Assembly (NCBI GenBank): GCA_031308135.1
Contig: JAHLJT010000631.1
Span: 37,099,890 to 37,163,889 of the forward strand
Reading direction: 5' to 3'
DNA: 64,000 nt
DNA from: Acheta domesticus
Lineage: Eukaryota; Arthropoda; Insecta; Orthoptera; Gryllidae
The notes under the pieces are model-generated. The model was not told the origin of the DNA. It did no database searches and was given only the letters and a program-made list of their open reading frames with translations. This document shows, one piece after another, positions 22,254-32,984 of the stretch. The first letter of the stretch is position 1; the number at the start of each line of letters is the position of its first letter. The translations under genes and the position numbers were made by a program.

Positions 22254-22282
<29 letters not shown>
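22243..22282 (+). repeat. (ATC)n microsatellite, 3' tail of RTE-like LINE
   Basis: About 40 bp of ATC repeats. On the minus strand it is (GAT)n placed just past the LINE's 3' end. RTE-clade elements commonly end in short tandem repeats rather than poly(A). Confidence 0.7.
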
Positions 22283-22285
<3 letters not shown>

Positions 22286-22822
22286 AAGGCAAAAAGTTGT
22301 TGCCGCCATTACATTCTGTCTTCAGCTGTCTTCTTCATCTCTGCCTAGTTTCTGAAGTGTAGTTTGGTTTGAAGTTCTTCTAAAAGTTTCATTCTAGGTC
22401 TCCCTCTTCCTCTTTTTCCAACTATTTTACAGTCCGAAATTGTGCTGAATAATTATGTCTGAAAATGTGTTCAAAGTATTTTGCTTTCCTGTTCCAAATG
22501 TTTTTAGTAGGGATCTCTTCTCCTTCACTTTTTTAAAAGTTACATTAATGGAATTTTTTCTGTCCAGGAAACGCACAACCACATCTTATAAGCCTGCCAA
22601 CGACTCATGTCCGTTTGTAAAAGTGTTCACCCTTATTGAAATTTAGGTTGGTATTTGTGAGCAAATTTATTTTATTTAGGAAAGACTTCTTTGCTAGTAT
22701 AATTCGCTCTATTATTCCTGTTGAGCTTTTTTTGTCTTCGGTGAATGTGCAGCCTAAATAGAAGAAATTATGTAGTACATCTTCTATTTCTGATGTATCT
22801 AACATTTATTTTATTTGATGTG
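22283..22822 (-). pseudogene. RTE-like LINE, C-terminal half of reverse transcriptase
   Basis: The minus-strand frame 22805-22605 reads FYLGCTFTEDKKSSTGIIER, then ILAKKSFLNKINLLTN. This is the 'YLGSTITEDG...EIxxRIxxAKxAFxxKxxLL' block of RTE-type LINEs. Downstream sequence to 22283 is decayed and leads into the (GAT)n tail. The upstream part continues across a transposon at 22825-23684. Confidence 0.75.
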
Positions 22823-22824
22823 TA

Positions 22825-23684
22825 CACAGAGAGAAATGTTTAGTTCAGACAATTAATCACGTAATAGATTCAACTAAACGGTATAGTAGATTTTCGTAGA
22901 ACAAAGGGCTTAGTCAAGTTCACGAAACTGCTGTTTAGTTAAACACACTAATGCACGTATAGTAATGATCACTAAACAGGTCGTACCCCGTGACGAATGG
23001 CATCTAGTAGAGAAAACTAAACGGATCGTTGCGTTGACGAATACATTGAGTAATATTTACTAAACAGTGCAATGAAAATAACTAAAGGAAACGTGAAAGG
23101 GAATACGTTCTTTCTGTCCCTCCTAGCAGGTAGCAATTGGGGTTCCGCCGCGGTCACCCAACCTACGACGCGTGGACTTGCCCTTCCTTAACCTCTGTTA
23201 CCTGGTAGCCCCTTGCCTAGCAGAGTAGCTGGACGCTTACTACTTACTTAAGGCTGTCGACCGTACTTATACCGTTAGTTTAGGGAATATAACATAATTA
23301 TTGAAAACCAATAAAATACTCAACACGCCACTTATATAGCGTATAATACTACATACAGCGTTGAATTCTCATACTTCAGACGGGTTCTATAACCATTTCA
23401 ATTGATCAGGTTGCTGAGAACACGCGCTTACTAAACAGTACTTAGTAAACAGTGTTTAGTAAGTGTGACGACATGAAACGTAGATCTCACCGAATGATTT
23501 TATCAACGAAACAAGAATAGTAACATTGACAATTCTCTTTGTTCATTCATTCACGATTATGAATTGTTTGATTTACTAAACCAAACTAAATCATGTTTAG
23601 TGAATCTTACTACACGAACAGTTGTATTTACTATATGATCGTATACTAAACATAGTACATTCTACTACAACATTTCTCTCAGTG
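22825..23684. mobile_element. 860-bp DNA transposon, TA target site, ACTAAAC subterminal repeats
   Basis: The ends are CACAGAGAGAAATGTTTAGT and, reverse-complemented, CACTGAGAGAAATGTTGTAG, flanked by TA on both sides (22823-22824, 23685-23686). Removing the element with one TA rejoins the LINE frame (GKDRN followed by YTSNK), which fixes the boundaries. I count eleven exact ACTAAAC/GTTTAGT heptamers, all within about 280 bp of either end and none in the middle 23100-23420. That pattern resembles transposase-binding sites. No transposase frame is present. A TA TSD suggests, but does not prove, a Tc1/mariner-like mover. Confidence 0.8.
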
Positions 23685-23686
23685 TA

Positions 23687-23960
23687 GTTTCTGTCTTTCC
23701 CAAATGTAATGAATTTAAATTTCTTTATATTTATTGTGATGAGTAACGTGTGCAGAATTCTTGCACGTCTATTTATAATTTTCTGTAAATATTTTCTTGA
23801 ACTAGCTAAGATTGCAATAACAGCATATTATAAACAGTGTATTTCTAAACGATTAATGTTTATGCCCTTTGTTTTTCCTTTAAACTATTTGATTACTTTT
23901 TCTATAAACAAGTTGAATAAATGGGGTAAAAGGGAGCATCTTCATGGAATCTAATGTTTT
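23687..23960 (-). pseudogene. RTE-like LINE, part upstream of the TA insertion
   Basis: The minus strand reads INIKKFKFITFGKDRN, the 'INxxKTKxMxxGK' motif just before the YLG block, collinear with 22283-22822. Further upstream it becomes unreadable by about 23960. Confidence 0.65.
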
Positions 23961-24059
23961 ATTTACTATTACTATCTATTCATTAGAATTATAAATGATT
24001 CCCGTTGAGGTAAAGAAGTGGTAAAGGGTCAAAACGGCGTGCTCTGAAAGCCGATTAAC

Positions 24060-24300
24060 CAATGACTGCAACCTCTTGGACCGTTGTATTCCATGCGTTG
24101 GCTGCCCTCTGGCGGACACAAGCGACCGGCGCACGGCAAGCGCCAGCAACGCAATAATGGCGTCCCATGAGCCCCCGCGTGGGCTCTCTCCGCCACGCGC
24201 CACGCGCCACGCGCCGCTCGCCGGGGACCGCGCGGCGCGGCTATACTCTCTGCTGGGACTGCGCGGCGCTGATGGATCAGAGTGCGTAGAAGCCGGTGAG
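24060..24300 (+). other. GC-rich patch with a possible first coding exon
   Basis: CpG-dense sequence with three tandem GCCACGC units. An ATG in good context (AATAATGG, 24155) opens a frame of 46 codons (MASHEPPRG to GSECVEA) that ends at a GTGAGC donor near 24296. No homology was recognised and no second exon was found, so this is a weak candidate only. Confidence 0.2.
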
Positions 24301-24461
24301 CTTGTGGCTTTCTTTCTAACATTTTGCCCGTATCAGATTCTTTTTCCGTCGTTTTCGTATCCGATTCACGTTCATGTGAGCCAACTCGGGAAATCCCTCC
24401 AGCTCAGTAACCTCAGCTCCGCTGTCCTGTTCGTCCCTTTCCAAGTCATCCCTTGGCTTAG

Positions 24462-24915
24462 GTGGCTCAGACGATCAACTGGTGCCACTGCAGTGCCTTT
24501 GACCAGGAGGTCCTGGGGTTCGAGTCCCGACTTTCTCACGATTTTCGGGTAGCTCGTTGGCTAGAGCGAATTCAGCCGCTGTCTAGAGGAGAATTCTGCC
24601 CTGATCGGTGGCTTTCCGTAGTTTGTCGGATAAGCAGCCGGCGAAAGCCGGAGCAGTACCCTAAAAACGGGTCATAGACTTTGCGCAATGTTTCCTTCTT
24701 CTTCCGTGTCCTATTCTCATCCCACGCTTTCTTGTACATGTACTACTGTATCACGCATGTTGGGAGACCAGTCAGGATCTTAGAGCTTGCCCTGGCTGGG
24801 GCATTGCCTCGCTGGTGGGAGACACCTAATTGCAAGAAGACGTGTAGGTTGGCTCCGGATTTCGCCATCCAGCTGGGAAAATCAGCGCCAGCGCACGAGA
24901 TGAAACGTGCAATAC
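24462..24915 (+). repeat. tRNA-derived SINE, family 1 (best copy)
   Basis: A box TGGCTCAGACGATCAACTGG at 24463-24482 and B box GGTTCGAGTCC at 24517-24527, 54 bp apart. The body is CGAATTCAGCCGCTGTCTAG, CTGATCGGTGGC and CCCTAAAAACGGG. The tail is GGGAGACCAGTCAGGATCTT, GTAGGTTGGCTCCGGATTTC. Other copies or parts occur at 3572, 16335, 17208, 29556, 30805(-), 55025(-) and 60430(-). Confidence 0.75.
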
Positions 24916-24919
24916 ACTT

Positions 24920-25885
24920 ACCGGATTAATGACATTAGCAGTTGATGCACCGGTAAACAATCAATCGATCCATCACGTTTACACATCCACGGATTACTGT
25001 TTGTCTCTGCATGGCGTTCGCGAGCCGCGGGCCGGCGCGGCAGAGCAAAACCGCGAAATGCGCCTGGACTGTGCGCTGTGTTTGTTTGCATAGAGTGCAG
25101 ACTTCCTCTGGCAGCAAGAGATGGAGCTCATAAACACTCTTTACAAGCAGAGCCTTCTTCTCTCCCTCCCACCGCTAGCGTCTGCTCACCACACGTCATC
25201 AGAGCAGCGTTTTATGAGTCCTGTAATTCTGCGAACCGTGGGAACACATTTCGCGCTGAAATAAACCAATTAGATGCATCGCCTTTTTCGAATTACTGCG
25301 GTGAAAGAGCGATCACACCACTAATGGTTGCTGATTCGTACGGAGGAACCTCCATAAAGTCAACTTTTGTAAGTCATATTTTTCTACATGTTTGAATTTT
25401 TCATATTTTTCTTCGCTTTCTTTATACATTTGAAACAAGTCAACAGTTGAAGCACATCATTTTAAAATGTTGGTTTTAAATCTAACATTTTTGTTTTCGA
25501 TTCTCTCGCGTGAGAGCGCCTGTGTGCCGAACACGTAGCAGACCGTGAAACGGTGCTCTGCAAAATAAACTTGCAGTAATGTAACCGCAGTCTAGGTCAG
25601 AACATTTACACGTGCACAGTACTAGTGTTTAATTTGTTTGCTTGCTGTCGCCGTTGGACGTTGCTGGTAGTCTTGAGAAGCATTTACGTGGGGTTAAGGC
25701 TTCTCATGCGAACGTTTTTAGCGGCGTCGTAGCTGCAACTACTTGCGTAGCGGCGGTGCCGAGGGGTCTTTGCCAAGCAGGTGAACGTCAAATGTAGCTC
25801 TCCCGTTCTTTATTGTCTCAACTGTGACTGAACCTCGAATGTAATGGTAAGTATTTATTTTTACTTACAGGGAAAATATCGAGGT
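24920..25885. other. Intergenic DNA with GC-rich stretches
   Basis: 25000-25075 is CpG-rich. A 105-codon frame at 25078-25395 has no known motif. 25480-25850 is moderately GC-rich and ends in TAATGGTAAGTATT, which would serve as a splice donor, so a noncoding first exon is possible but unproven. Confidence 0.3.
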
Positions 25886-25889
25886 GTCC

Positions 25890-26950
25890 CACTCCAATTT
25901 TTCAATTGTGTTTACAATTGAAGATGTAAGGGTTGATGAAATAAGCCTAACTTGTTTTTTCTTTAAATGACATTGGTTCTCCATAAATAGTTTTTTAATA
26001 AATCTCAGGTACATTTTTCTAAAACAGTTAGTTTTTGCGCAATTTTGAGTAAAATATGAACAATTTTAAAATTTCTAAAACACTACGCCATTTTTTCTTT
26101 AATTTCTTGAATAGAGCAAAGTACGTTTATAAAAAAGATGCTGGACTGATTTTAGCTAAAATCTTTGCATTTTCGAAAATTGTGAAACTTTAAAATTTGT
26201 TCAGCAACTTCCTACAACTAGAATGCTGGAAATAGATATTTTTTTCTTCATGAAATCTATTCTTTAAAATTAAATCTTCAAATAATATCAAAGAAAATAT
26301 CTGAATATTTGAAAATTTCAATTGCAAATATTCAACTTCGTTTTTAGGGAAAAGGGAATCTTCCTTTTACCTGTGAGGCTGGTGGTGTAGGAATAACGTG
26401 CATGGCGTGATATTCCGCTGTACGTAAGATCGAAACCCAGAGGGGGGGGGAAACAATTTTTGCTGGTTGGAAACAACAGGTTCAAGTAGATTTATAACAT
26501 TACGAAACCGTTAGAAAAATGCGAGAAAATACATGCTGTTATAGAATCACTAGTTTTATACTTTTTTACTTCATTTGGAAGCACAAGTTATTCAAATGAT
26601 TTCTTATGAAATATCTCGAAATCTCAATAATTTGAACTCAAATGAGCGATAATGACTGGAAAAATACGCAGTTTCAGAAACGCTCGACGTTTTACAACCA
26701 AGCCTCCACATTTTTATATCAAATATGAATATAAAAAGTTGTGCTATTTTATGACATTCTTAAAGTCATAAAATCACTTCTAGCATTCCGAGGCTAAAAA
26801 TTTAGAAAAATGTGTATTTTGAGAAAATACAATTTCCTCTATTTAAAAATTACAGGGAAGAAAATTAAATCGTTATGTTAACGGAAGGCTTCTGCAAATA
26901 CATCTTTCTATAGCATTTTCTGTGGAGTTGGTTAATTTTGCGAATTGTGT
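25890..26950 (+). repeat. Repeat family E, copy 5
   Basis: TTTTTGCGCAATTTTGAGTA, AGAGCAAAGTACGTTTATAA and a D-like end ACTAGT at 26549-26554 match other E copies. More E-like body (CAGAAACGCTCGACG) continues to about 26950. A piece at 26365-26450 with GATCGAAACCC looks inserted. Confidence 0.5.
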
Positions 26951-26985
26951 TTATTACTAAGTGCGATGGTGATAAATTTTAATAG

Positions 26986-29049
26986 TAGAGCCGGGCAAAA
27001 CGCATTCTATTATCGATCGGTCTCGGTAGGTTTGCTTTCACAGTCTCGGAGCCTCGAAGGTCGCGCGCGTGCTCCTTATCTGCCTGTTGAAGTCTATGCG
27101 TTGGTCTCCCTTCAGAATCGAAACTATTGGAACCGCTCTATTCTCGGCTGTTCACGTCAGTATCGGCCAGTATCCGCAGTCTCGGCAGAAGCGGCCGCCG
27201 CCGGGCGCTCGGCGCAGGCTCGGCGGCTCGGCAGCTCGACGCCACTGCGGGATTTAAGGTCGCTTCGTATTGTGTTGGCAGAACTCTTTCATGTAATTGT
27301 CATTGATTAATTATAATCGCAATAAAATACAAATTCAATTTATCTATTAATTGGTTGAAAAGTGACAATTACTCTATGAATTGCATATAATTTTAGAGAG
27401 AAAATAATACAATTTTTAAAAGCAAAATAGTGTGCAAAAAATAATTTAAAATCAACTTTTTAGCAATATCAATAAAATAGAATAAAATAATAACTAAAAT
27501 AATTTTCATCAATTGTTTTTACATCATAAGTTATTACATAATATTCTAATCAAGGTTATAAATTGGAATCTCTAATAATGTAATTGGACGTGCAGTTAAT
27601 TTTCAAGTAAGCAAAGAAAATAATGAAAAAAGTTTACATTTCCGAATTACATATGAAAGCACAAAAAGTATGCGTTAAGGGAAACATAATTCATTTCTTA
27701 TCTATTGTAATGTCATTTACATTTCTTACGAATTCGAATGCAAGGCATATTTATTAAACACAATTAACATTTGGTATTAATTTCATGATTACACAATAAA
27801 AACGCATGTGCGAAATAAAATTGAGTTCTTCCCTGCGTGAAACTACTGTTCTTCCCTGCGTGAAAACGCTCTTTCGTCACTGGGCACAATTTGTTGTGTA
27901 ACAGTTGATGTAAGCCGCCATGGCCTCTGAATGGTGTGAAACAATTGGCGGCCAAACAACGGTGCCCACTGCAAATCAGCCTATTCAACTCCTTGTCCTA
28001 TCGCCACACACTGGTAGAGTTTTCAGAAATTCGAAATACGTAATTAATTGTAATCAATTACATTTATACGCCAGCTAGTAAATCTATAACATTTTCGTGC
28101 CAAAGAAAATTGCTGTAATTTAGTGTAAGCCTAATAAAAATTGAAATGATAAAAATAAATGTTTAATTGTCTTTAACTCTATCATTGGCGTACGAGAGAG
28201 ACCTAATGCGTAATTCTTTCAATTAACAGAACCATCCTTCCATTTCCTTTACCTTCCAGGAAGAACATGTGCGACGGTGAGATATCAACGTCGGAAGTAG
28301 GGGGAAATCGACTTGCCCCCTGAGACGTGTATGATGTTTGCATTGCGAATCTGAGCCCAGCGATCGACCATGATCCATCTGTCACCTACGATAATCCGCT
28401 TCTTTTCTTTTTGTAAAGAATTTAGAGGAAAGCGATATTGTGGTATCCAAAGCTAAATTCAAAAATAAATGACATCCTCGGTGTAGATCTAGATAAATAA
28501 TAGAGGTTCGGTGCCAAACGGATGGGATTAGTGAAAGTGGAAATGATTTAAATATACATTTTTAACCAAACTAGAAGAAAATAGAAATAAATTTTAAGAA
28601 AAAAGCTTAGAAAGTTAAATAAGCCTTAAAACATATTTACGTGAAAATAGGCGAAATAAATATTCGTCATAATTGTTATTTTTCATTATTTTTATTATAT
28701 ACATATCAAAAGCCTAAGGCTATCTATAAAAATTGCGGGTGCCGCTAGATTGCTTGTGCATTGGTCAATGTACAAAGCTCGCAAATAGCAAAAATATTTT
28801 GTCTTATTCAACAACATACCGCCAGACTACCTCGAGTTTGAGCTATACTAAACGGTGTCGAGAGCTCCGGTGACGCCTCCAGCATTTATTAGACGCGGTC
28901 TGCGCACACCGATAACAGGCCAAGTTTTGGTGTCGTTCGTTCTCGATAATGGTAAGTCCGGAACTGGCATTCTCGGGCACTGTAGTATCGGAGCGCCTGG
29001 TATTGCCGCCGAGAACGAACGGAACTGAGGGCGTTCTTGTCCGGCTCTA
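26986..29049. mobile_element. Non-autonomous hAT element, 2.06 kb (8-bp TSD)
   Basis: The ends are TAGAGCCGGGCAAAACGC and, reverse-complemented, TAGAGCCGGACAAGAACGC, flanked by identical TTTAATAG at 26978-26985 and 29050-29057. The subterminal regions are GC-rich with many CTCGG/CCGAG motifs, including an inverted pair GTTCGTTCTCG/CGAGAACGAAC in the right end. The middle is AT-rich with no transposase frame. It contains a short tandem CTTCCCTGCGTGAAA near 27830-27860. Confidence 0.88.
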
Positions 29050-29057
29050 TTTAATAG

Positions 29058-29555
29058 TAAAGTAACTCTTTTTGGATTGGTGTTATGGAAACGAAAGGTG
29101 TGAAACTCTGAGAAACAGATTCGACGCTGTAAAGCTCATTTAAGGCCAAGAAATGCAATGAAGGCCAGTTTTAGTTATATTATTAGTTTTATTAAAATTT
29201 TGTTACATAACCGTAGCAGGTTTAAAAATAATACATACAAATGATTTGGTCTTCTGGAATAGAGATATGGGGCCGGTAAAACCAATGCCATTTGCAAGAG
29301 AGGCTACGAGACACATGTTTTATAGGGGGTGAAATTATCGTCCAAAAGGGGGGAGGACCTAAAGAGGCATTTTTTAAATTTTGCATAGAACAATGCTATC
29401 TTTTCGTCCCAATGAACCAAAACGACCATATATTTCCAAGTGTTTTGCAAAATCCAATGGCGCTGCGCAAAGGCTCGTGCTAATATCCAGACAGCAGGGC
29501 AGAGGCAGGCTGGTTTAATCCCTTGGCATAAGAAATAGTCCATCTGAGGAGATGG
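29058..29555. other. Intergenic DNA, nothing identified
   Basis: Overlapping short frames at 29292-29579 have no known motif. Confidence 0.4.
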
Positions 29556-29850
29556 GCCAAGGGGAGCAACTGTGGTCACTGCAGTGTCTCTGACGGTGTG
29601 TTCTGAGATTCGAATCCCGGCGGTGATGGAGTTTCGACGCTAGCTAGATCGGAGTCACTGTGGAGGGGGATTGTAGTGACCGGTTACTTTGATCGTTAAG
29701 TTTCTGTTCTTTCTTTTCTGAGGTTGCTCCGGCTGTGCGAGTGCCACTCAGGGGGATATATCTGAAGGGGAAAATCCCGGACACCTGCGGGTAGGTCGGC
29801 ACTGGATTGGGAGAGGAATACCGCCACACCCGCAATGTAACATGCACTAC
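29556..29850 (+). repeat. SINE family 1
   Basis: B box GATTCGAATCC at 29607-29617, preceded by GGTCACTGCAGTGTCTCTGA (compare GTGCCACTGCAGTGCCTTTG in the 24462 copy). Tail GTAGGTCGGCACTGGATTGG. Confidence 0.65.
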
Positions 29851-30800
29851 ACTCGCGTACTAGTAACCACAGCCATTGACGCGTCCAGAAACATGTCATT
29901 CTGTTAATCAAAAGTAGTATAATTTATTTTGTTTTTTTTGTACACCTGTTTAATACTATTTTCATTCAGAATTGTTGTTTAAACATGTTCTTGGAGGAAA
30001 CTATTGTATAAAATTAGGAGTAGTTACTTCTGAAAAACTTATTTTTTGAGAACATTTTGTTGCAAAGAGCTAGGTGTTTTCTCTGAGTTTGGTTACCTTA
30101 GACACCATTTGTTATATCTGATTATAAATGTGTGGGAGTTACCCGTCGTTTCCCTTATCGCTCACACTTTTGGTCGATAATTTCATTCCATTTGTCCACA
30201 GAACGAACAAAAGCACGTAAAGCTAATGTGGTCATCCTTTGTTAATACTCCTGCCATCTGTTAAAAAATCTCTCCAAACGAAGCCAGGGAGATTCGAAAA
30301 AATGCATGTTTTTATTTTTTGAAGTTTCCAAACTTGTAATCAAAACGACAATTGCAGTATATCATTGAGCGTGTTATACACTAACCTGACAAAAAGTTTA
30401 AGGAACTAAGTTTGAAGCTACTTTTTAGAAAATTTTGGAAATATACTACGGACTTTATGTCAAGTTCTACACCCAAAAATTCAAAGATCCGTTCCAAATT
30501 TGCAGGGTCTCGAGTTCAGCCAGATCAGTTATGGAAAATCAATTTTGAGAAAAATCCTGTCAACTGTTTACGTGCTAATGTTGTCTACTAAAGGACATAC
30601 AGCCAGATGTCTTTGAAAAATAGATCTACCCTTCTTCGGCGTGAGGACCCTCCCCCTTCCCCTCGGCCTCAAGCGAGAACATTTTCCGCCAAAATCGTGT
30701 CATGCATTTCTGCAGCTTCACGTCACTTGCGCTATACTGTCTCTATGAGAAAATATTCTTGAAATTAGCCCGTTACATTCCGCTATATTGGCCTTCAGAC
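29851..30800. other. Intergenic DNA, nothing identified
   Basis: AT-rich to 30600, then a short C-rich stretch (30640-30670). No gene or repeat boundary supported. Confidence 0.4.
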
Positions 30801-30804
30801 TGAT

Positions 30805-31165
30805 TGATTGGTGAACTGCTAAGGTCGTTAGTCCCGTAAGTGTTATTTATTTTTTTATTATGGGAGGTGGCTATTATTTTCCCCGATGGATGGCGAGATC
30901 CGCCGCCGACCTACTGTACCTATCGACTTACCGAGTTTTTCTCAACCAGGTATCTCCCACCAGTAGGGCACCCACTCCTCCCAATCCGGGACAAGCTCCA
31001 AGTTCCCTACTGCTCTCCCAACACGTGTGATAAAGTGGTGCATCCGTAGCTATCTAGTTAGTGTCGAAAAATCCTTCCACCGTTGGAAATCAAACCCTAG
31101 AACCTCCCGCTGAGAGGTACTGCAGTGCCATCTCAGACCTTGATGTTCTGAGCCACCTAAGCCGA
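30805..31165 (-). repeat. SINE family 1 (reverse)
   Basis: Reads outwards as the complement of the 24462 copy: CGCCGACCTACTGTACC, CAGTAGGGCACCCACTCC, GGGACAAGCTCCAAGTTCCC and TACTGCAGTGCCATCTCAGA, then GAGCCACCTAAGCC. Confidence 0.65.
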
Positions 31166-31169
31166 TGCC

Positions 31170-31515
31170 TGCTTCAGAGTTCTCCGTGGCGTTGCTGCCT
31201 GCTGCGCAGCCAATGGCAAACGGCCATCACACCGATGCGTTGTTGGGGGCAATAATGTTTCGGGAGAACTCCTGCCCGCGCGGCGGTCGGGCGACCTTGC
31301 AGAGGAGCGTGGGCGGCGCGAATTCCCAGAAGGCTGCGCGGGGCGTCTTTTCCCGCCAGACGAATTAAACGCGCGTGGGGCAGAGCTTCTTTCTGCGAAA
31401 GCAAACACTGCGCGCGGCTGCCCGTTCGCCCAGGGGCTCCCCCTGCGCGCTCTCGGGCGCGGACGTTGCGCAGACCTCGGCCGGCCACGCGCTGCGAGGC
31501 ACGCGCCTCCACAGG
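31170..31515. other. GC-rich, CpG-dense patch
   Basis: Directly follows the SINE head. Frames on both strands overlap throughout, and none has a recognised motif. Confidence 0.45.
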
Positions 31516-32984
31516 ACTTACTTACAGTGATGCCAAATCTATTTTCCTCATGCTCAGTATCTGTTTATTAACTACATTTATTTACTCTGGAAACCTATTG
31601 CGAACTGGAAACTGATTCTTTTGGTTTAGTAATTTTGTAGCATATTTTATGTCTTTTATCATACATTGTTTCTTAAATCTCTGTATGAAATTGCGCAGAA
31701 AATAGTATTATTGTGTAAGTGAGCTTATAAAGAATTCAGAGTCAAAACGTTAAAGAAAATTTCAGTAACGTAAAACATGTTCAACTGATATAATCGGCAA
31801 TTTAACTCGTACTCTCTATTTTCATCAAGTTAATTATTCACAGAAGAATGCAACTCATTCCTGTAGAGTCCTTTTAAATTTTAAAATTTATTTACGATTA
31901 CCATTACCGTACCATTACGATGACCATTCACTGACTGTTTGGCTCGTAGCATTGCCTTTGCGGTGCAGACTCGACGTCGCGCCCGCGGCCCCATGTGCCG
32001 CTGACTTTTCCGGGCCTGTTGTCGTTGTGCACCGAAATATTAAAAAATCTCATTTGCTGTGGTTTTGAAATGCAGAAGAAATCTGAAAAAGGGAACGGTG
32101 GCTTTTCGGAATGTATTAATGAGTGTGCTTCCTTCAGTGGCGCGGGCCCGGGCGGCGTGTCGGGCAGGCCGGCGCGCGGGCACAATGACATGGGCACTGT
32201 TGGACGCATCAAAACAAAGAGGGAAAAAGTGGCTCTTGAGCTTCCAAATGCCATATAGTGTTCTTTCAAGTCCAGTAACTACCAAAACTTTCATGTCTTC
32301 AAACACAAATATGTGCAACGCAGCCTGACAATGAATAAAGATCAGACACAGCTGGGCGGCTCAAAAGTGGATAGTTAACAATGAAAGCGCGCGGCGCGAT
32401 TTTAGCTGATTGCACTGAAATATTGAAATTGTTATAAGCAAGGTTATTAAAGTAGAGATTTTAAGCTTTAATTTTATATGAATTAAGAGTATTGTAAATA
32501 AAAATTTACAAAGCTATAGCCCCGAGAAAAGTGTCTGTTCCTATTGTTTTAACCTAATTTAACCATTTTTGGACTAATATGGCACATTGAATCAAATAAG
32601 TAATGTTTGATGATCATAAAATTGTTGAAGGATAATGTGGGTACCACCTCAGACAAAAATACGATAATAAAACCAACATTAAATAATATGTGTTCGTTAT
32701 TTTCCATTTTTAATTTTTTTAAAAATAAAACCATTTTTAAAATGGTTTTGTTGGTGCCGATGTTGTTCCGAACTTTTTTCGCAAAGCCATAGAATTCTAT
32801 TTTTTTTTTGGTACAGCATAATAGTATATACATCATCGTAGTAAATGCTTGAATAAACAATAGCAAGGTGTGGTACTCAAGTTGGCTAGAGCTACCAGAA
32901 TATCTTCCAAACGGTTAGAAGTGTTGGTATAAGATTTCGCCAAATTGTGGTAGAATCAGGCTCGTAAAACCACGCCCGCACGAG
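31516..32984. other. Intergenic DNA
   Basis: AT-rich apart from a CpG-rich stretch at 32120-32190. A perfect 11-bp inverted repeat (AAAACCATTTT, 1-nt gap) lies at 32727-32749. No gene supported. Confidence 0.4.

Noticed and set aside
24463..24530. Possible tRNA gene with A and B boxes
   Set aside because: It does not fold into a complete tRNA and is followed by a body shared with other copies, so it is a SINE head.
25078..25395. 105-codon + strand frame
   Set aside because: No recognisable domain, no splice context, and mixed composition consistent with chance.
26365..26450. SINE head (GATCGAAACCC B-box-like)
   Set aside because: No matching body from either SINE family follows.
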